The translations under genes and the position numbers were made by a program. A stretch of DNA of 44,265 bases from Bacteroidales bacterium (GTDB taxonomy: Bacteria > Bacteroidota > Bacteroidia > Bacteroidales > UBA932). The notes beneath the pieces were generated by a model. The model saw nothing but the letters and a program-made list of their open reading frames with translations. It did no database searches and had not been told where the DNA came from. The stretch is taken from contig JAEEVC010000022.1 in NCBI GenBank assembly GCA_016287075.1, positions 1-44,265 of the forward strand, written 5' to 3'. Positions within the stretch are counted from its first letter, which is position 1, and each line of letters opens with the position of its first letter. Below, in pieces: positions 32,818 through 41,650 of the stretch.

Positions 32818-33891
32818 ATGATAAGCATCAGACATTTAAGCAAGTCCTTCCAGAATCCGGACGGGAGTGTCCTCCCCGTCCTGAAGGATGTGAACTGCGA
32901 GATCGGCAGGGGAGAGGTCATCAGCATCATCGGCCCGTCCGGCACCGGCAAGAGCACCTTGCTGCGGGCCATCAACATGCTGGAACCGCCCACCGGCGGT
33001 GAAATCTGGGTGGACGGCGAAAACATCATGGCCAAGGGGGCCCGGCTGGACCTCCTGCGCCAGAAGATGGGCATGGTGTTCCAGGGCTTCAATCTCTTCG
33101 AACACAAGACTGTGCTGGAAAACATCATCTTCGCCCCCATGGCGCTCCGGCATACCGGAGAGGAAGAGGCCCGGGAAGAGGCGATGGAACTGTTGAAAAA
33201 GGTCGGCATGGCCCAGAAGGCCGATGACTATCCTTCCTCCCTCTCCGGCGGGCAGAAACAGCGCGTGGCCATTGCCCGGGCGCTGGCCATGCATCCGGAG
33301 GTGATCCTTTTCGACGAGCCCACGTCGGCCCTGGACCCCACGATGGTGGGAGAGGTGCTCAGCGTCATCCGGCAGTTGGCCCGGGACGGCATGACCATGC
33401 TCATCGTCACGCACGAAATGCGTTTCGCCCGCGATGTGTCCACCCGCATCTTCTTCATGAACGAGGGCGTGATCTATGAGGACGGTACGCCGGAGCAGAT
33501 CTTCGAACATCCGGTGCGCAGCGCCACCAAGGCCTTCGTGAACCGCATCATGAAGCTGGTGTATGAAATTGACAGTGACGAGTTTGATTTCCTCCAGATC
33601 CATACGGGCATCAACCGCTTCTGTGTCAAATACAACCTGACGGGCAAGGCCGACCTGGCCTGGTCCACGGTGAAGGAGATGCTTTTCACGCACATGCGTG
33701 CATACCGTCCGCTCACGCTCCGTTTCACCCACGCGGAACTTTCTGGCGAGACGGCGATGGACTTTATGGTCGAGGGGCTCACCCATTCGCCGCTGCCCGC
33801 CGGTAACGCGCTGGATTCCCTCCGCGCGCAGGTGAAGGGAATCGTGGAAGAGCCCACGGCACGGGGCTTCCGGGTGAAGGTCCTCCTGTAG
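32818..33891 (+). CDS. amino-acid ABC transporter ATPase with C-terminal extension
   Basis: The product is 357 residues. Residues 1-245 are a GlnQ-type ATPase: Walker [11 protein letters not shown]-loop [12 protein letters not shown], signature [15 protein letters not shown], Walker [14 protein letters not shown] and H-loop IVTHEM. Typical GlnQ proteins end near residue 245. This one continues for about 110 residues ([29 protein letters not shown] onward) with alternating strands and helices, perhaps a regulatory ligand domain. It pairs with the fused binding protein-permease to import an amino acid, possibly glutamine. A terminator follows at 33916. Confidence 0.9.
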   Translation: MISIRHLSKSFQNPDGSVLPVLKDVNCEIGRGEVISIIGPSGTGKSTLLRAINMLEPPTGGEIWVDGENIMAKGARLDLLRQKMGMVFQGFNLFEHKTVLENIIFAPMALRHTGEEEAREEAMELLKKVGMAQKADDYPSSLSGGQKQRVAIARALAMHPEVILFDEPTSALDPTMVGEVLSVIRQLARDGMTMLIVTHEMRFARDVSTRIFFMNEGVIYEDGTPEQIFEHPVRSATKAFVNRIMKLVYEIDSDEFDFLQIHTGINRFCVKYNLTGKADLAWSTVKEMLFTHMRAYRPLTLRFTHAELSGETAMDFMVEGLTHSPLPAGNALDSLRAQVKGIVEEPTARGFRVKVLL

Positions 33892-33915
33892 GTCGTTCCG
33901 TCCGGAAGGACGATG

Positions 33916-33941
33916 GGGCTTTCTGGCAGAAAGCCCTTTTT
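33916..33941 (+). terminator. rho-independent terminator after the ABC transporter
   Basis: A perfect 9-bp stem (GGGCTTTCT and AGAAAGCCC) with a GGC loop is followed by five T residues. It lies 25 bases after the ATPase stop. It also abuts the end of the convergent ROK gene at 33946. Confidence 0.85.
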
Positions 33942-33945
33942 GTAA

Positions 33946-34746
33946 TCAGTTGATAAACAAGCTGCTGAGGCCGGCGAACACGGCGCCCTCGGGCGCGTGG
34001 GCGACGGTACGGAGCCTCGGCAACCCTTCCAGGGCGCCCCGGAGGGGACGCTCGAAGAGGCTGAGGGACTTGGATATCTGCCCGCCGAAAAGGAGATGCT
34101 CCGTGCGGAACTCTTCCAGAAGGGGGAGCAGGGCTTCGCCGAGAATGGCGCCGAGGTCCGAAAAGACCTGCAGGGCAGCCTTTTCGCCGTTGTAGGCGCG
34201 CTGGGCGATGGTCCGGGGGGATGCTTCGGTGTCGCCGGTCAGGCGTACGTATGCGGACCGGATGCCGCGCGCGGAAACGGCATCTTCGAGGATGCCGTCT
34301 CCATAGGGGCGGTTGTAGAGCGAATAAGCCGGGCCGCCGGTTTCGTTCATCCGGACGGCATTGTCGATGGCGCAGCCGAAGCCGAGGCCCGTACCGAGGG
34401 TCACGAGGACGGTATTGCCGGGGTATTGCCCGAGGGAGCCGAGGAGGGGAGCGTTGACATCATGCAGGTAGCGGACGTCAACATCCTCCGGAATGGCGGC
34501 AAGTTCCCGGAAGGACGCGCCGTAAACGGCGGCGAACTTGTGCTTCATCCGGAAGATCCCTTCGCGGAAATCGAAGGGACCCGGGATGGCGATGCCGAGC
34601 TCCCGGAGGCCCTCCGGCGGGCCGACGGCCTCGCGGAGCGCGGCGGCGATGGCTTCCCGGGTGCCGTCCGAAGGGATCGGCACCATCCGGCCGTCGTCGC
34701 ACTTGACGAACGTCCCGCCTACGTCCAGGAGCCTACGCGGGGTCAT
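33946..34746 (-). CDS. ROK-family sugar kinase, short form
   Basis: The start at 34746 (MTPRRLLDVGGTFVK) overlaps the upstream gene by 14 bases. The longer frame to 35130 is a shadow. The 266-residue protein has the ATP-binding DVGGTFVK motif, the IPGPFDF segment, HDVNAPLLGSLG and TLGTGLGFGCAID, all ROK signatures. It lacks the zinc-binding CxCGxxGC cluster usual after the catalytic aspartate; the corresponding region reads ETGGPAYSLYNRPYGDGILEDAVS. It has no helix-turn-helix, so it is a kinase and not a repressor. It is the last gene of the MFS-isomerase operon and probably phosphorylates the sugar product. Confidence 0.8.
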   Translation of the reverse strand: MTPRRLLDVGGTFVKCDDGRMVPIPSDGTREAIAAALREAVGPPEGLRELGIAIPGPFDFREGIFRMKHKFAAVYGASFRELAAIPEDVDVRYLHDVNAPLLGSLGQYPGNTVLVTLGTGLGFGCAIDNAVRMNETGGPAYSLYNRPYGDGILEDAVSARGIRSAYVRLTGDTEASPRTIAQRAYNGEKAALQVFSDLGAILGEALLPLLEEFRTEHLLFGGQISKSLSLFERPLRGALEGLPRLRTVAHAPEGAVFAGLSSLFIN

Positions 34747-36604
34747 GCTGGTAGCCGTCCCGCAGGCAGGTCTTGTGGATGCGGATGGGCTCAGCACCGA
34801 GGTTCTCGATGACGTACTTCCCCATGTCCGCCGGCACGCAGACCAGGTCCATGAAGTCCATATCGTAGTATCGCTCAGGATGTTCCACGCTCCGTACGCG
34901 GGCGTGCTCCCCGTCCACGAGGGCGAGGACATGGAACTTTTCCCCCTTCGTGTCCTGCTCGCAGCGGCGCTCGAATTCGAGGCGCCGGAGCGAGATGTAC
35001 ATCTGGGGATTCTCCCCGAGGATATACTCCTCCCAGCCGTCGCCGCGCACATCGAGCCGCGGCTCCTGGACGATGTATTCGGGGCTCGCCGGGTCGTGGA
35101 TGACGCTCTTGCGGCGGTCCTGGCGGACATTCAGCTCGCCGAGGGCCGTATGGATCGGCCGCTGCTTGCCGTCGAAGTCGAGCCGGAGGTAGTCGTACAT
35201 CTTGTAGGTGTACGAGCCGATGGTCAGCGAGCCGATCTCCAGGATGACCTGGTTGCGGCCGGAGGAATGGATGGTCCCGGCGGGGAGCATGACCTGCAGG
35301 CCGGGCTTCGACTCCTCGTAACTGACGTACTTCATGTAGTCCACCGGCTTGTGCTCCGTGTCCGCCGCTTCGATGGCCCGGAAGAATTCCGGGATATCGG
35401 CGTCGTCGCGGAAGCCGATGAAGGTCTTCGCCTCATGGCCCGTGATGACCACGTAATAGCTCTCGTCCTGGCGCCCGAACTCGTCGTAGTGCTCGGTGTT
35501 GTAGGGGCCGCCGGAGTGGCACTGGATGGACATGTTGCCGGTCGAGTGGTAGGAGTCGTCCCAGTTGAAACGGATGGGGAAGTAACCCTTGTACTTGCGG
35601 ACGCAGTCTTCGCCCATCAGGCGGACGCCCTCCCTGTGGACGAAGGTGCAGTAATTGATATCCAGCATGTTGGATCCGGCTTCGACTAGCACGCTGACCT
35701 CCATCGGAATGAAGTCGAAGACCCAGGCGGCGTTGCGCATCTCCTTCGGGAGGTTGCGCAGTTTCTTCATGTAGGTGCCGCCCCAGACGCCCTCCAGGTA
35801 GCAGGGCTTGGCGCGGAACGGGTATTTCACCAGCTGGGCGCAAATGTCCGCGAAGGCATCGAAAGGCATCATCTGGAGCTTCGCCCGGTCATTGTCGAGG
35901 AAGAACCAGTCGATGGCCCCTTTCAGGAGCAGTTCGCGCCGCAGGGTCACCGCATTCTCGAAGTCGCAGTAGTAGCAGCGGCGGATGGTCCGGTTGATGA
36001 TGCCGGTGCGCTGCTTGCCGAGGTTGGCATATTCCCCGGCACGGATGCGGAGCATGGCGTTTTTCGGCGTGATGTCGAAGAAGCATTTGATGTCGTACAG
36101 GTCGCGGAGTTCCCGGACGAGGCAGCCGTAGCCATAGACGGCGACGACCTTGCCCTTCTGCCGCCTCGCGGCGACGTCCTGCCGGAAGGCGGCCATCCGG
36201 TCCGGGTCCATCAGCCCGGTGTAGCCGCCATGGTAAATCTTGCCGTAGAGCAGCGTGGGGTCGATTTTCGTGTCCCAGATCAGCAGCGGGTCGATCATGG
36301 CGTCGATGTCCTTGCCGTCCTTGTAAACGGCGGCCGCGGCGTCCACCGTTTCGAACGGAACGCCGAGGAGGAGGAACTCGCGGTTCAGGAGGTTCAGGAA
36401 GAGGTCCCATTGGGCGGTCGTGTAGCCGTCGAAGGCGATGACGACGCTGCCCTCCGCTGCGCGGGCGGCGGCCATGGCGGCGAACTTCTTCGCCACGGCG
36501 GGCGTCCCGCCGCCGGCGACGGCGGCGAGGGTTTCCGGCTTCAGCGCCGGGCGGTTGACCGGTTTCGGGTCATCGTACGGGAAGGGATTGTACATGAAAC
36601 TCAT
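34733..36604 (-). CDS. two-domain phosphomannose-isomerase-like protein
   Basis: The product is 623 residues. Residues of about 345-600 resemble the cupin part of class I mannose-6-phosphate isomerase, with metal-ligand candidates Q361 and H363 (MSIQCHSG), E381 (RQDESYYVV) and H446 (LPAGTIHSSG). The first 340 residues form a separate alpha/beta domain (SVVIAFDGYTTAQWDLFLNLL, GKVVAVYGYGCLVRELRDLYDI) that recalls a degenerate nucleotide-kinase fold without a P-loop. That comparison is weak. The gene lies 12 bp after the isomerase gene and overlaps the kinase gene. It probably interconverts a sugar or sugar phosphate in the same pathway. Confidence 0.75.
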   Translation of the reverse strand: MSFMYNPFPYDDPKPVNRPALKPETLAAVAGGGTPAVAKKFAAMAAARAAEGSVVIAFDGYTTAQWDLFLNLLNREFLLLGVPFETVDAAAAVYKDGKDIDAMIDPLLIWDTKIDPTLLYGKIYHGGYTGLMDPDRMAAFRQDVAARRQKGKVVAVYGYGCLVRELRDLYDIKCFFDITPKNAMLRIRAGEYANLGKQRTGIINRTIRRCYYCDFENAVTLRRELLLKGAIDWFFLDNDRAKLQMMPFDAFADICAQLVKYPFRAKPCYLEGVWGGTYMKKLRNLPKEMRNAAWVFDFIPMEVSVLVEAGSNMLDINYCTFVHREGVRLMGEDCVRKYKGYFPIRFNWDDSYHSTGNMSIQCHSGGPYNTEHYDEFGRQDESYYVVITGHEAKTFIGFRDDADIPEFFRAIEAADTEHKPVDYMKYVSYEESKPGLQVMLPAGTIHSSGRNQVILEIGSLTIGSYTYKMYDYLRLDFDGKQRPIHTALGELNVRQDRRKSVIHDPASPEYIVQEPRLDVRGDGWEEYILGENPQMYISLRRLEFERRCEQDTKGEKFHVLALVDGEHARVRSVEHPERYYDMDFMDLVCVPADMGKYVIENLGAEPIRIHKTCLRDGYQHDPA

Positions 36605-36616
36605 GGCGCGGTCCTC

Positions 36617-38056
36617 CTATCGGATATAGTGGAAATCGAAGCCCATCATCTCGGCGAAGTCGGCCAGTTCCGCGGTCCAGTCGCCGTCTGCGATGGCGAA
36701 ATGCTGCGTCGTGCCGATGCGGAGGATTTCCTCGAAGAGGCGCTTGACAGGGACGACCGGGCGGAAAATGCTGTGGGTGTAGGTGGCGAGGAGGTGCTTT
36801 CCGGGCAGGGATTCCGCCAGGAAGCAGACCATCTTGTAACGGCCGTCCTCCTCCACGAGCTGGACCATCGTCTTCATGCCGGGGGAGATGCGGTACCAGG
36901 CGAAGGGGGCGCCGGCATATTTCCAGGCGGTCTTCGCAAAGCGTACATCCCTGGAAATGATGACGTTCTGCTGCCATGCGGGGTCATTGTGGTCGTTCGG
37001 ACCGGCATGGCCGCCCGCGAAGGTGCCGAAATCGTCCTCGATGTGGAAGGGCTCCAGGAAATTGACATGCTCCCCGGATATCAGCTTGAGGACGAAGGTC
37101 GCGATGCCGGCTCCGATGTCGGCTTCCGGCACGAGGACGGAGACATTCTCGTTGAACCAGGGGTGGTAGAAACCGGCCCGGCAGCCCGCCACGCGGAAGG
37201 TCGCCTGGTCGATGTCGTTATAGACCATCACGTCGATGTCGTTCTTCTCGGCCATCTTCTGTAGGGCGAGGGACGCCTCGACGCAGCCGCGGAACTTGTC
37301 CTCCGCGACGTCGTCCATGACCTCGTATCTGGCGGCGAGGTCCCGGAACCAGGCGTCCGTCTCGGCCGCCGGGAGCGCCCGGATGATGTCGCCGTAGTCG
37401 GAATAGGGAAGGTAATGGATCTCGGGGCCGATCTTCGTAAAGAGGTCGTAGTTGTCGAAATAGGTGGACCACATGGCCTCGTTCATGTTGGCCATCAGGC
37501 CGACATTGGCGCGGCGGAGGATGGCGCGGGCCTTGGCGGCGCGGGCATAGACGCGGACCTTTTCCGTAATCTCCGCGCGCGTGCCCATCACGACCTTGAC
37601 GTTCTTCCGCGGGACGCGGCGGACGGAGCCGGAGGCCTCCAGCGAGCCGACAAGGGTGCCGGCGCAGAGGTAATCGACGAAATCGTCCTCGTCGAGCGTC
37701 GTCTCAAAGGTCATCCTGTCCTTGGCGACATTGGTGAACAGGACCGGGATCTCCGGCATGTCCCTGAGGAAGCGGATCCAGGCGAAATCTTCGCTCCAGG
37801 AGAGGAACTCCACGAGCACGAAGTCCACTTTCTCGTTGTAGAACAGGGACATGGCCTTTTCGGCGTCTTCCCGTTCATAGGTGATGCCCGGCCATACGAG
37901 GTCCAGGAAGTCCAGGCTCGCCATGATTTCCTTGACGGCCTTGTCCTTCCGCTCGCCATAGGTGCCGCGCTTCGGTCCGGAGAGGTTCTTGAAGCGGGGG
38001 GATGCGACCAGCAGCAGGCCGGCTTTGGCCTTGCGGTCTTTCAGTACTTTGTTCAT
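36617..38056 (-). CDS. L-arabinose/L-fucose isomerase-like enzyme
   Basis: This 479-residue protein has an AraA/FucI-like fold. Candidate metal ligands are E311 (VPEADIGAGIATF), E340 or D341 (FHIEDDFGTFAGGH), H350 and H452 (TQHFAIADGDW). These sit close to E306, E333, H350 and H450 of Escherichia coli AraA, which supports a Mn-dependent aldose-ketose isomerase. The N-terminal half differs from classic AraA, so substrate preference is open. The start overlaps the stop of the MFS gene by four bases. The neighbouring GH127-type enzyme makes L-arabinose or a related pentose a reasonable candidate substrate. Confidence 0.78.
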   Translation of the reverse strand: MNKVLKDRKAKAGLLLVASPRFKNLSGPKRGTYGERKDKAVKEIMASLDFLDLVWPGITYEREDAEKAMSLFYNEKVDFVLVEFLSWSEDFAWIRFLRDMPEIPVLFTNVAKDRMTFETTLDEDDFVDYLCAGTLVGSLEASGSVRRVPRKNVKVVMGTRAEITEKVRVYARAAKARAILRRANVGLMANMNEAMWSTYFDNYDLFTKIGPEIHYLPYSDYGDIIRALPAAETDAWFRDLAARYEVMDDVAEDKFRGCVEASLALQKMAEKNDIDVMVYNDIDQATFRVAGCRAGFYHPWFNENVSVLVPEADIGAGIATFVLKLISGEHVNFLEPFHIEDDFGTFAGGHAGPNDHNDPAWQQNVIISRDVRFAKTAWKYAGAPFAWYRISPGMKTMVQLVEEDGRYKMVCFLAESLPGKHLLATYTHSIFRPVVPVKRLFEEILRIGTTQHFAIADGDWTAELADFAEMMGFDFHYIR

Positions 38057-39288
38057 ATCTGGTGGTTTTTATCGTAATCTTTCTGGTAACAGGCCTTTGC
38101 GACGAAAAGGAGGGCGATGCCGAAGACGAGCCAGATGCCGCCGAGCAGCGGGAAGGTGGCCGACAGGCTGCCCATGGATTCTTTCATGGCTCCGAGGACC
38201 ACCGGCGCGAGGGCGCCGACGGCAAAGCCCGTCGTAATCATCGCGCTGGAGCACGAGGCATGGAGGCGATCGGGCGTCACGTCATATAGGACGGTATAGA
38301 TGTTTGCGTCGAAGAAGGCGCGGAAGAAGCCCCAGCCGGCAAAGCAGGCGTACAGGATCCAGAGGGCGGATTTGCCGCCCATGAGGAACAGGAAGGCCGA
38401 GCCGAGGATGAGGCCGGCGCCCTGGATGAACATCCGGACCTTGTGGTCCTTCGCCCCCCACTTGTCGGACAATGTGCCCGCGAGGAGGACGCCGAGGAAG
38501 GCGGCGATGTAGGTCCACAGCATCGAATGGAGCCCCGCCATCTCCTGGTTCTGGCCGAACTCTTCCTGGAGGTAGGCCGGGACCCAGGTCATGTACCCCG
38601 TGATCACGAAGATGAAGGCGCTGAAGCCGAGGGTGAGCGCGAGGGCGGTCGGCGTCGTGAAAACGGTCTTGAAACCGTCCAGGATGCCGGGTTTGTCCGC
38701 CACGGCGGCTTTCTCTTCCCGAGGCATGTCTTTCAGGCGGAGGATCATGATGATGCCCCAGACGACGCCGGCGCCGCCGAAAATGAGGAAGGAGAATTTC
38801 CAGCCGAGGCTGTCGGCGATCCGCCCGGCGAGCCAGCCGGCGAGGATAACGCCGACATAATAGGCCGTCTGGTGGATGGACATCGCGCGGGCGCGGGTGT
38901 CCGTATGGTATTGTCCCAGCAGCGAATAGTTCGCCGGGCCGAAGAACGCCTCGCCGCCGCCCGTCGCGATGGAGCGCATCAGCACGAGCATGACCACACC
39001 GTTGGCCAGGCCGGTGAACATGGTCGCGATGCTCCAGAACAGGATCGAGAGGGTGGTGACCCATTTCCGGCTGAAGCGGTCGCCGGCCCAGCCGCCGAGC
39101 GGGACCATGAAGGCATAGAAGAGATTGAAAATCGTGGCGATAAGGCCGACGGAGGTGTCCGTCAGGTTGAGCGTGTCACGGATGGCCGGGAGGACCGTGT
39201 TGAATACCTGCCGGTCGGCCTGGTTCAAGAGGAAGGCCATCCAGAGGAGGGCCAGGACTTCCCATTTGTAATGCTTCCCTGTTTTCAT
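38053..39288 (-). CDS. MFS transporter, probable sugar carrier
   Basis: This 411-residue protein has twelve hydrophobic segments. The first-loop region LLNQADRQVFNTVLPAIRDTLNL and the MFS signature GGWAGDRFSRKW resemble the ACS/hexuronate-like branch, and a second loop signature GTLSDKWGAKDHK lies between segments eight and nine. It is the first gene of an operon with the isomerase, phosphomannose-isomerase-like and ROK kinase genes, so it probably imports their sugar across the inner membrane. Its promoter is at 39341-39371. Confidence 0.87.
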   Translation of the reverse strand: MKTGKHYKWEVLALLWMAFLLNQADRQVFNTVLPAIRDTLNLTDTSVGLIATIFNLFYAFMVPLGGWAGDRFSRKWVTTLSILFWSIATMFTGLANGVVMLVLMRSIATGGGEAFFGPANYSLLGQYHTDTRARAMSIHQTAYYVGVILAGWLAGRIADSLGWKFSFLIFGGAGVVWGIIMILRLKDMPREEKAAVADKPGILDGFKTVFTTPTALALTLGFSAFIFVITGYMTWVPAYLQEEFGQNQEMAGLHSMLWTYIAAFLGVLLAGTLSDKWGAKDHKVRMFIQGAGLILGSAFLFLMGGKSALWILYACFAGWGFFRAFFDANIYTVLYDVTPDRLHASCSSAMITTGFAVGALAPVVLGAMKESMGSLSATFPLLGGIWLVFGIALLFVAKACYQKDYDKNHQI

Positions 39289-39300
39289 GCTGTGTTGCGG

Positions 39301-39340
39301 TAGTGTGGTACACTGTTGTTTACTGTGGTGTACTGTGGTG
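39301..39340. promoter_or_regulatory. four 10-bp phased repeats, probable operator
   Basis: The consecutive decamers TAGTGTGGTA, CACTGTTGTT, TACTGTGGTG and TACTGTGGTG share the consensus TACTGTGGTG and are in phase with the helix. They lie just downstream of the MFS -7 element, where a bound protein would block transcription. A similar pair is at 42670-42689. Confidence 0.6.
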
Positions 39341-39371
39341 CAAATGTAAAAAGAATATATGGAATATGCAA
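39341..39371 (-). promoter_or_regulatory. promoter of the MFS-isomerase-kinase operon
   Basis: On the minus strand TTG (complement of 39369-39371), a 20-bp spacer and TACATTTG (complement of 39341-39348) match the Bacteroidetes consensus exactly. The start codon is about 50 bases downstream, past the phased repeats. Confidence 0.75.
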
Positions 39372-39375
39372 GTTG

Positions 39376-39427
39376 CTCCCCGATTGTTTTTTCGTCCTTT
39401 CCGTTTCGGGGAGAATTGCTATTTTTG
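39376..39427 (+). promoter_or_regulatory. promoter region of the GH127-type gene
   Basis: TATTTTTG at 39420-39427 matches TAnnTTTG, 19 bases before the ATG at 39447. An 8-bp dyad, CTCCCCGA at 39376-39383 and TCGGGGAG at 39406-39413, lies directly upstream and may be a regulator site. No clear TTG is spaced correctly. Confidence 0.5.
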
Positions 39428-39446
39428 TAAAAATGTATTGTCCTTT

Positions 39447-41489
39447 ATGAATTCCATGCGTTCCTTCATGATGCCGTTTGCGGCCGTTGTCTCCCTTGTA
39501 TTATCGCCGGGCATCTTCCTTCGCGCCCAGGAACCGGTTTTCAACCGGGCACCGCTCGCGGCGACGCAGTATGCGGAACTGCCGCTCGGCGCCGTGCGGG
39601 CGGAGGGATGGCTGCTGGACCAGTTGGAGCGGCAGCGTGACGGGCTGACGGGCCATCTCGACAGCCTGTATGCACCGGTCGTCGGGGACAACAACGCCTG
39701 GCTCGGCGGCGACGGCGACACCTGGGAGCGGGGCCCCTACTGGATCGATGGCCTGTTGCCCCTGGCCTATATCCTGGATGACAAGGTCTTGATTGATAAG
39801 GCATTGAAATGGGTCCATGCCATGCTTGACTCCGCCCGGGAGGACGGCTATTTCGGCAATGCGACCGACCATCCCTTCGTCGCCGGCCTCCAGCGGAACC
39901 GGTCCCATGACTGGTGGCCGAAGATGGTGGCGCTGAAAATCCTTCAGCAGTATTACATGGCGACGGGGGACCGGCGGGCGCTGGACACGATGGCGGGTTA
40001 TTTCCGTTACCAGGCGGTGCATCTGGACGCCGAGCCGCTCGACCACTGGACCAAATGGGGCATGTGGCGGGGCGGCGACAACCTGGACATGATTCTCTGG
40101 CTGTATTCCGTTGCCGGCGACCCGTCGCTGCTGGACCTCGCGAAGAAGGTGCATGCGCAGACATTCGACTGGACCGGGGTGTTCCTCCGCGGCGCCCAGC
40201 TCCATACCCAGAATTCCATCCACTGCGTCAACCTCGGCCAGGGCTTCAAGGAGCCCGTCGTCTGGTGGCAGCTGTCACAGGATCCCGAGGCGCTGCGGGC
40301 GCCGGAAAAGGCTCTGGAAGTGATCAGGACCACGATCGGGCTGCCGACCGGGCTCTGGGCCGGCGATGAACTCATCCATTTCGGCGACCCCGCCCGCGGC
40401 TCCGAACTCTGCACGGCGGTCGAGATGATGTATTCCCTCGAAGAGATGCTCCGGATCACCGGCAATCTCCGCTGGGCCGACCAGCTGGAGCGGGTGGCAT
40501 TCAATGCCCTTCCGACCCAGGCGACGGATGCGTATGATGCCCGTCAGTATTACCAGCAGACCAACCAGATTGCCTGCACGCGCGAGCCCCGGAGCTTCGT
40601 GACGGAGCATTACGGCACGGACAATGTCTTCGGCCTGCTCAACGGCTATCCCTGCTGCACCTGCAACATGCACCAGGGGTGGCCGAAATTCACCCGGAAC
40701 CTGTGGATGGCGACCCGGGACGGCGGACTGGCGGCGCTGTATTATGCCCCCTGCCGCGTTGAAACGGCGGTTTCCGGCCATCGCATTGTCGTCCGGGAGG
40801 AGACGGACTATCCTTTCTCCGGGGACATCCGCCTTGCCGTCGATTACCCGGACGTCAAACTCCTGAAGGGGAAGAAGGCCGCGAAGATGCCCGCAGTGGC
40901 GTTTCCCCTGTATGTCCGGATCCCTTCCTGGTGCAAGGAGGCGAAGATTTCCGTGAATGGGGAGGAGCCGGTTGCTTACGGGCCCGGTGAGACCGTCCGC
41001 TTGGAGCGTTCCTGGCGGAAGGGTGACGTGGTGACGCTTCATTTTCCGATGGAGGTTATCACGGGCGAGTGGTACGACCGTGCGACCGTCGTCGAGCGCG
41101 GCCCGCTCGTGTATGCCCTGAAAATGGAGGAGACATGGACCTGGAAACCCTTCCTCGGCGTGGACCGGGAGAAGTATGGCGAAGGGTATTATGCGGTGAC
41201 GTCCGATTCGCCCTGGAATTATGGATTCTCACGGAATGTGCTGAAAAACAATCCCTTCTTGGTGGAAGAACGGCCGGTGGCGGGCTATCCCTGGAACGTG
41301 GAGAACGCCCCTGTCCGCATCCGGGCGAAGGCGGTGATCCTGCCGTACTGGAAGGCGGCCGGCGGATCTGTCGGCCCGGTTCCGTACTATACCCAGGAGG
41401 GCGATGACACGGCCGGCACCGCGGAAATCGAACTGATTCCCTACGGCTGCACGACCCTCCGCATCGCCGAGTTCCCGACGCGGCGGTAG
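39447..41489 (+). CDS. GH127-type beta-L-arabinofuranosidase
   Basis: The start at 39447 gives 680 residues with an N-terminal signal peptide ending near FLRAQEP. The longer frame to 39303 runs through the promoter. The (alpha/alpha)6 catalytic region has a glutamate and cysteine in GSELCTAVEMMYSLEEML (near 317-319) and the paired cysteines in GYPCCTCNMHQGWPKF (near 401-402). These correspond to the zinc-thiolate site with nucleophilic cysteine described for GH127 (HypBA1). C-terminal beta domains follow. The enzyme should release L-arabinofuranose or a related sugar from plant glycans or glycoproteins; GH146 is a close alternative family. Confidence 0.85.
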   Translation: MNSMRSFMMPFAAVVSLVLSPGIFLRAQEPVFNRAPLAATQYAELPLGAVRAEGWLLDQLERQRDGLTGHLDSLYAPVVGDNNAWLGGDGDTWERGPYWIDGLLPLAYILDDKVLIDKALKWVHAMLDSAREDGYFGNATDHPFVAGLQRNRSHDWWPKMVALKILQQYYMATGDRRALDTMAGYFRYQAVHLDAEPLDHWTKWGMWRGGDNLDMILWLYSVAGDPSLLDLAKKVHAQTFDWTGVFLRGAQLHTQNSIHCVNLGQGFKEPVVWWQLSQDPEALRAPEKALEVIRTTIGLPTGLWAGDELIHFGDPARGSELCTAVEMMYSLEEMLRITGNLRWADQLERVAFNALPTQATDAYDARQYYQQTNQIACTREPRSFVTEHYGTDNVFGLLNGYPCCTCNMHQGWPKFTRNLWMATRDGGLAALYYAPCRVETAVSGHRIVVREETDYPFSGDIRLAVDYPDVKLLKGKKAAKMPAVAFPLYVRIPSWCKEAKISVNGEEPVAYGPGETVRLERSWRKGDVVTLHFPMEVITGEWYDRATVVERGPLVYALKMEETWTWKPFLGVDREKYGEGYYAVTSDSPWNYGFSRNVLKNNPFLVEERPVAGYPWNVENAPVRIRAKAVILPYWKAAGGSVGPVPYYTQEGDDTAGTAEIELIPYGCTTLRIAEFPTRR

Positions 41490-41650
41490 GCAGGCCGCGG
41501 CGGGCGGCGGTTTTGCTTCGTTTGCGGCTGGCGGCGGTCCTGCTTTGGCCGCGGTGGTATTGCTTCGGTTGCGGCGGGCGGTGGTTCTGCTTCTGCCGCG
41601 GCTGGCGTCGGTGCTGCTTCTGCTGGCGGCGGTTTTACCTCTGCCGCTGC
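41490..41650. repeat. imperfect 21-27-bp GC-rich minisatellite
   Basis: About six degenerate units of the type GCGGCGGGCGGTGGTTCTGC fill the gap between two convergent stop codons. No gene and no clear hairpin is seen. The composition would encode alanine/glycine or leucine/valine runs if read through. Confidence 0.6.
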
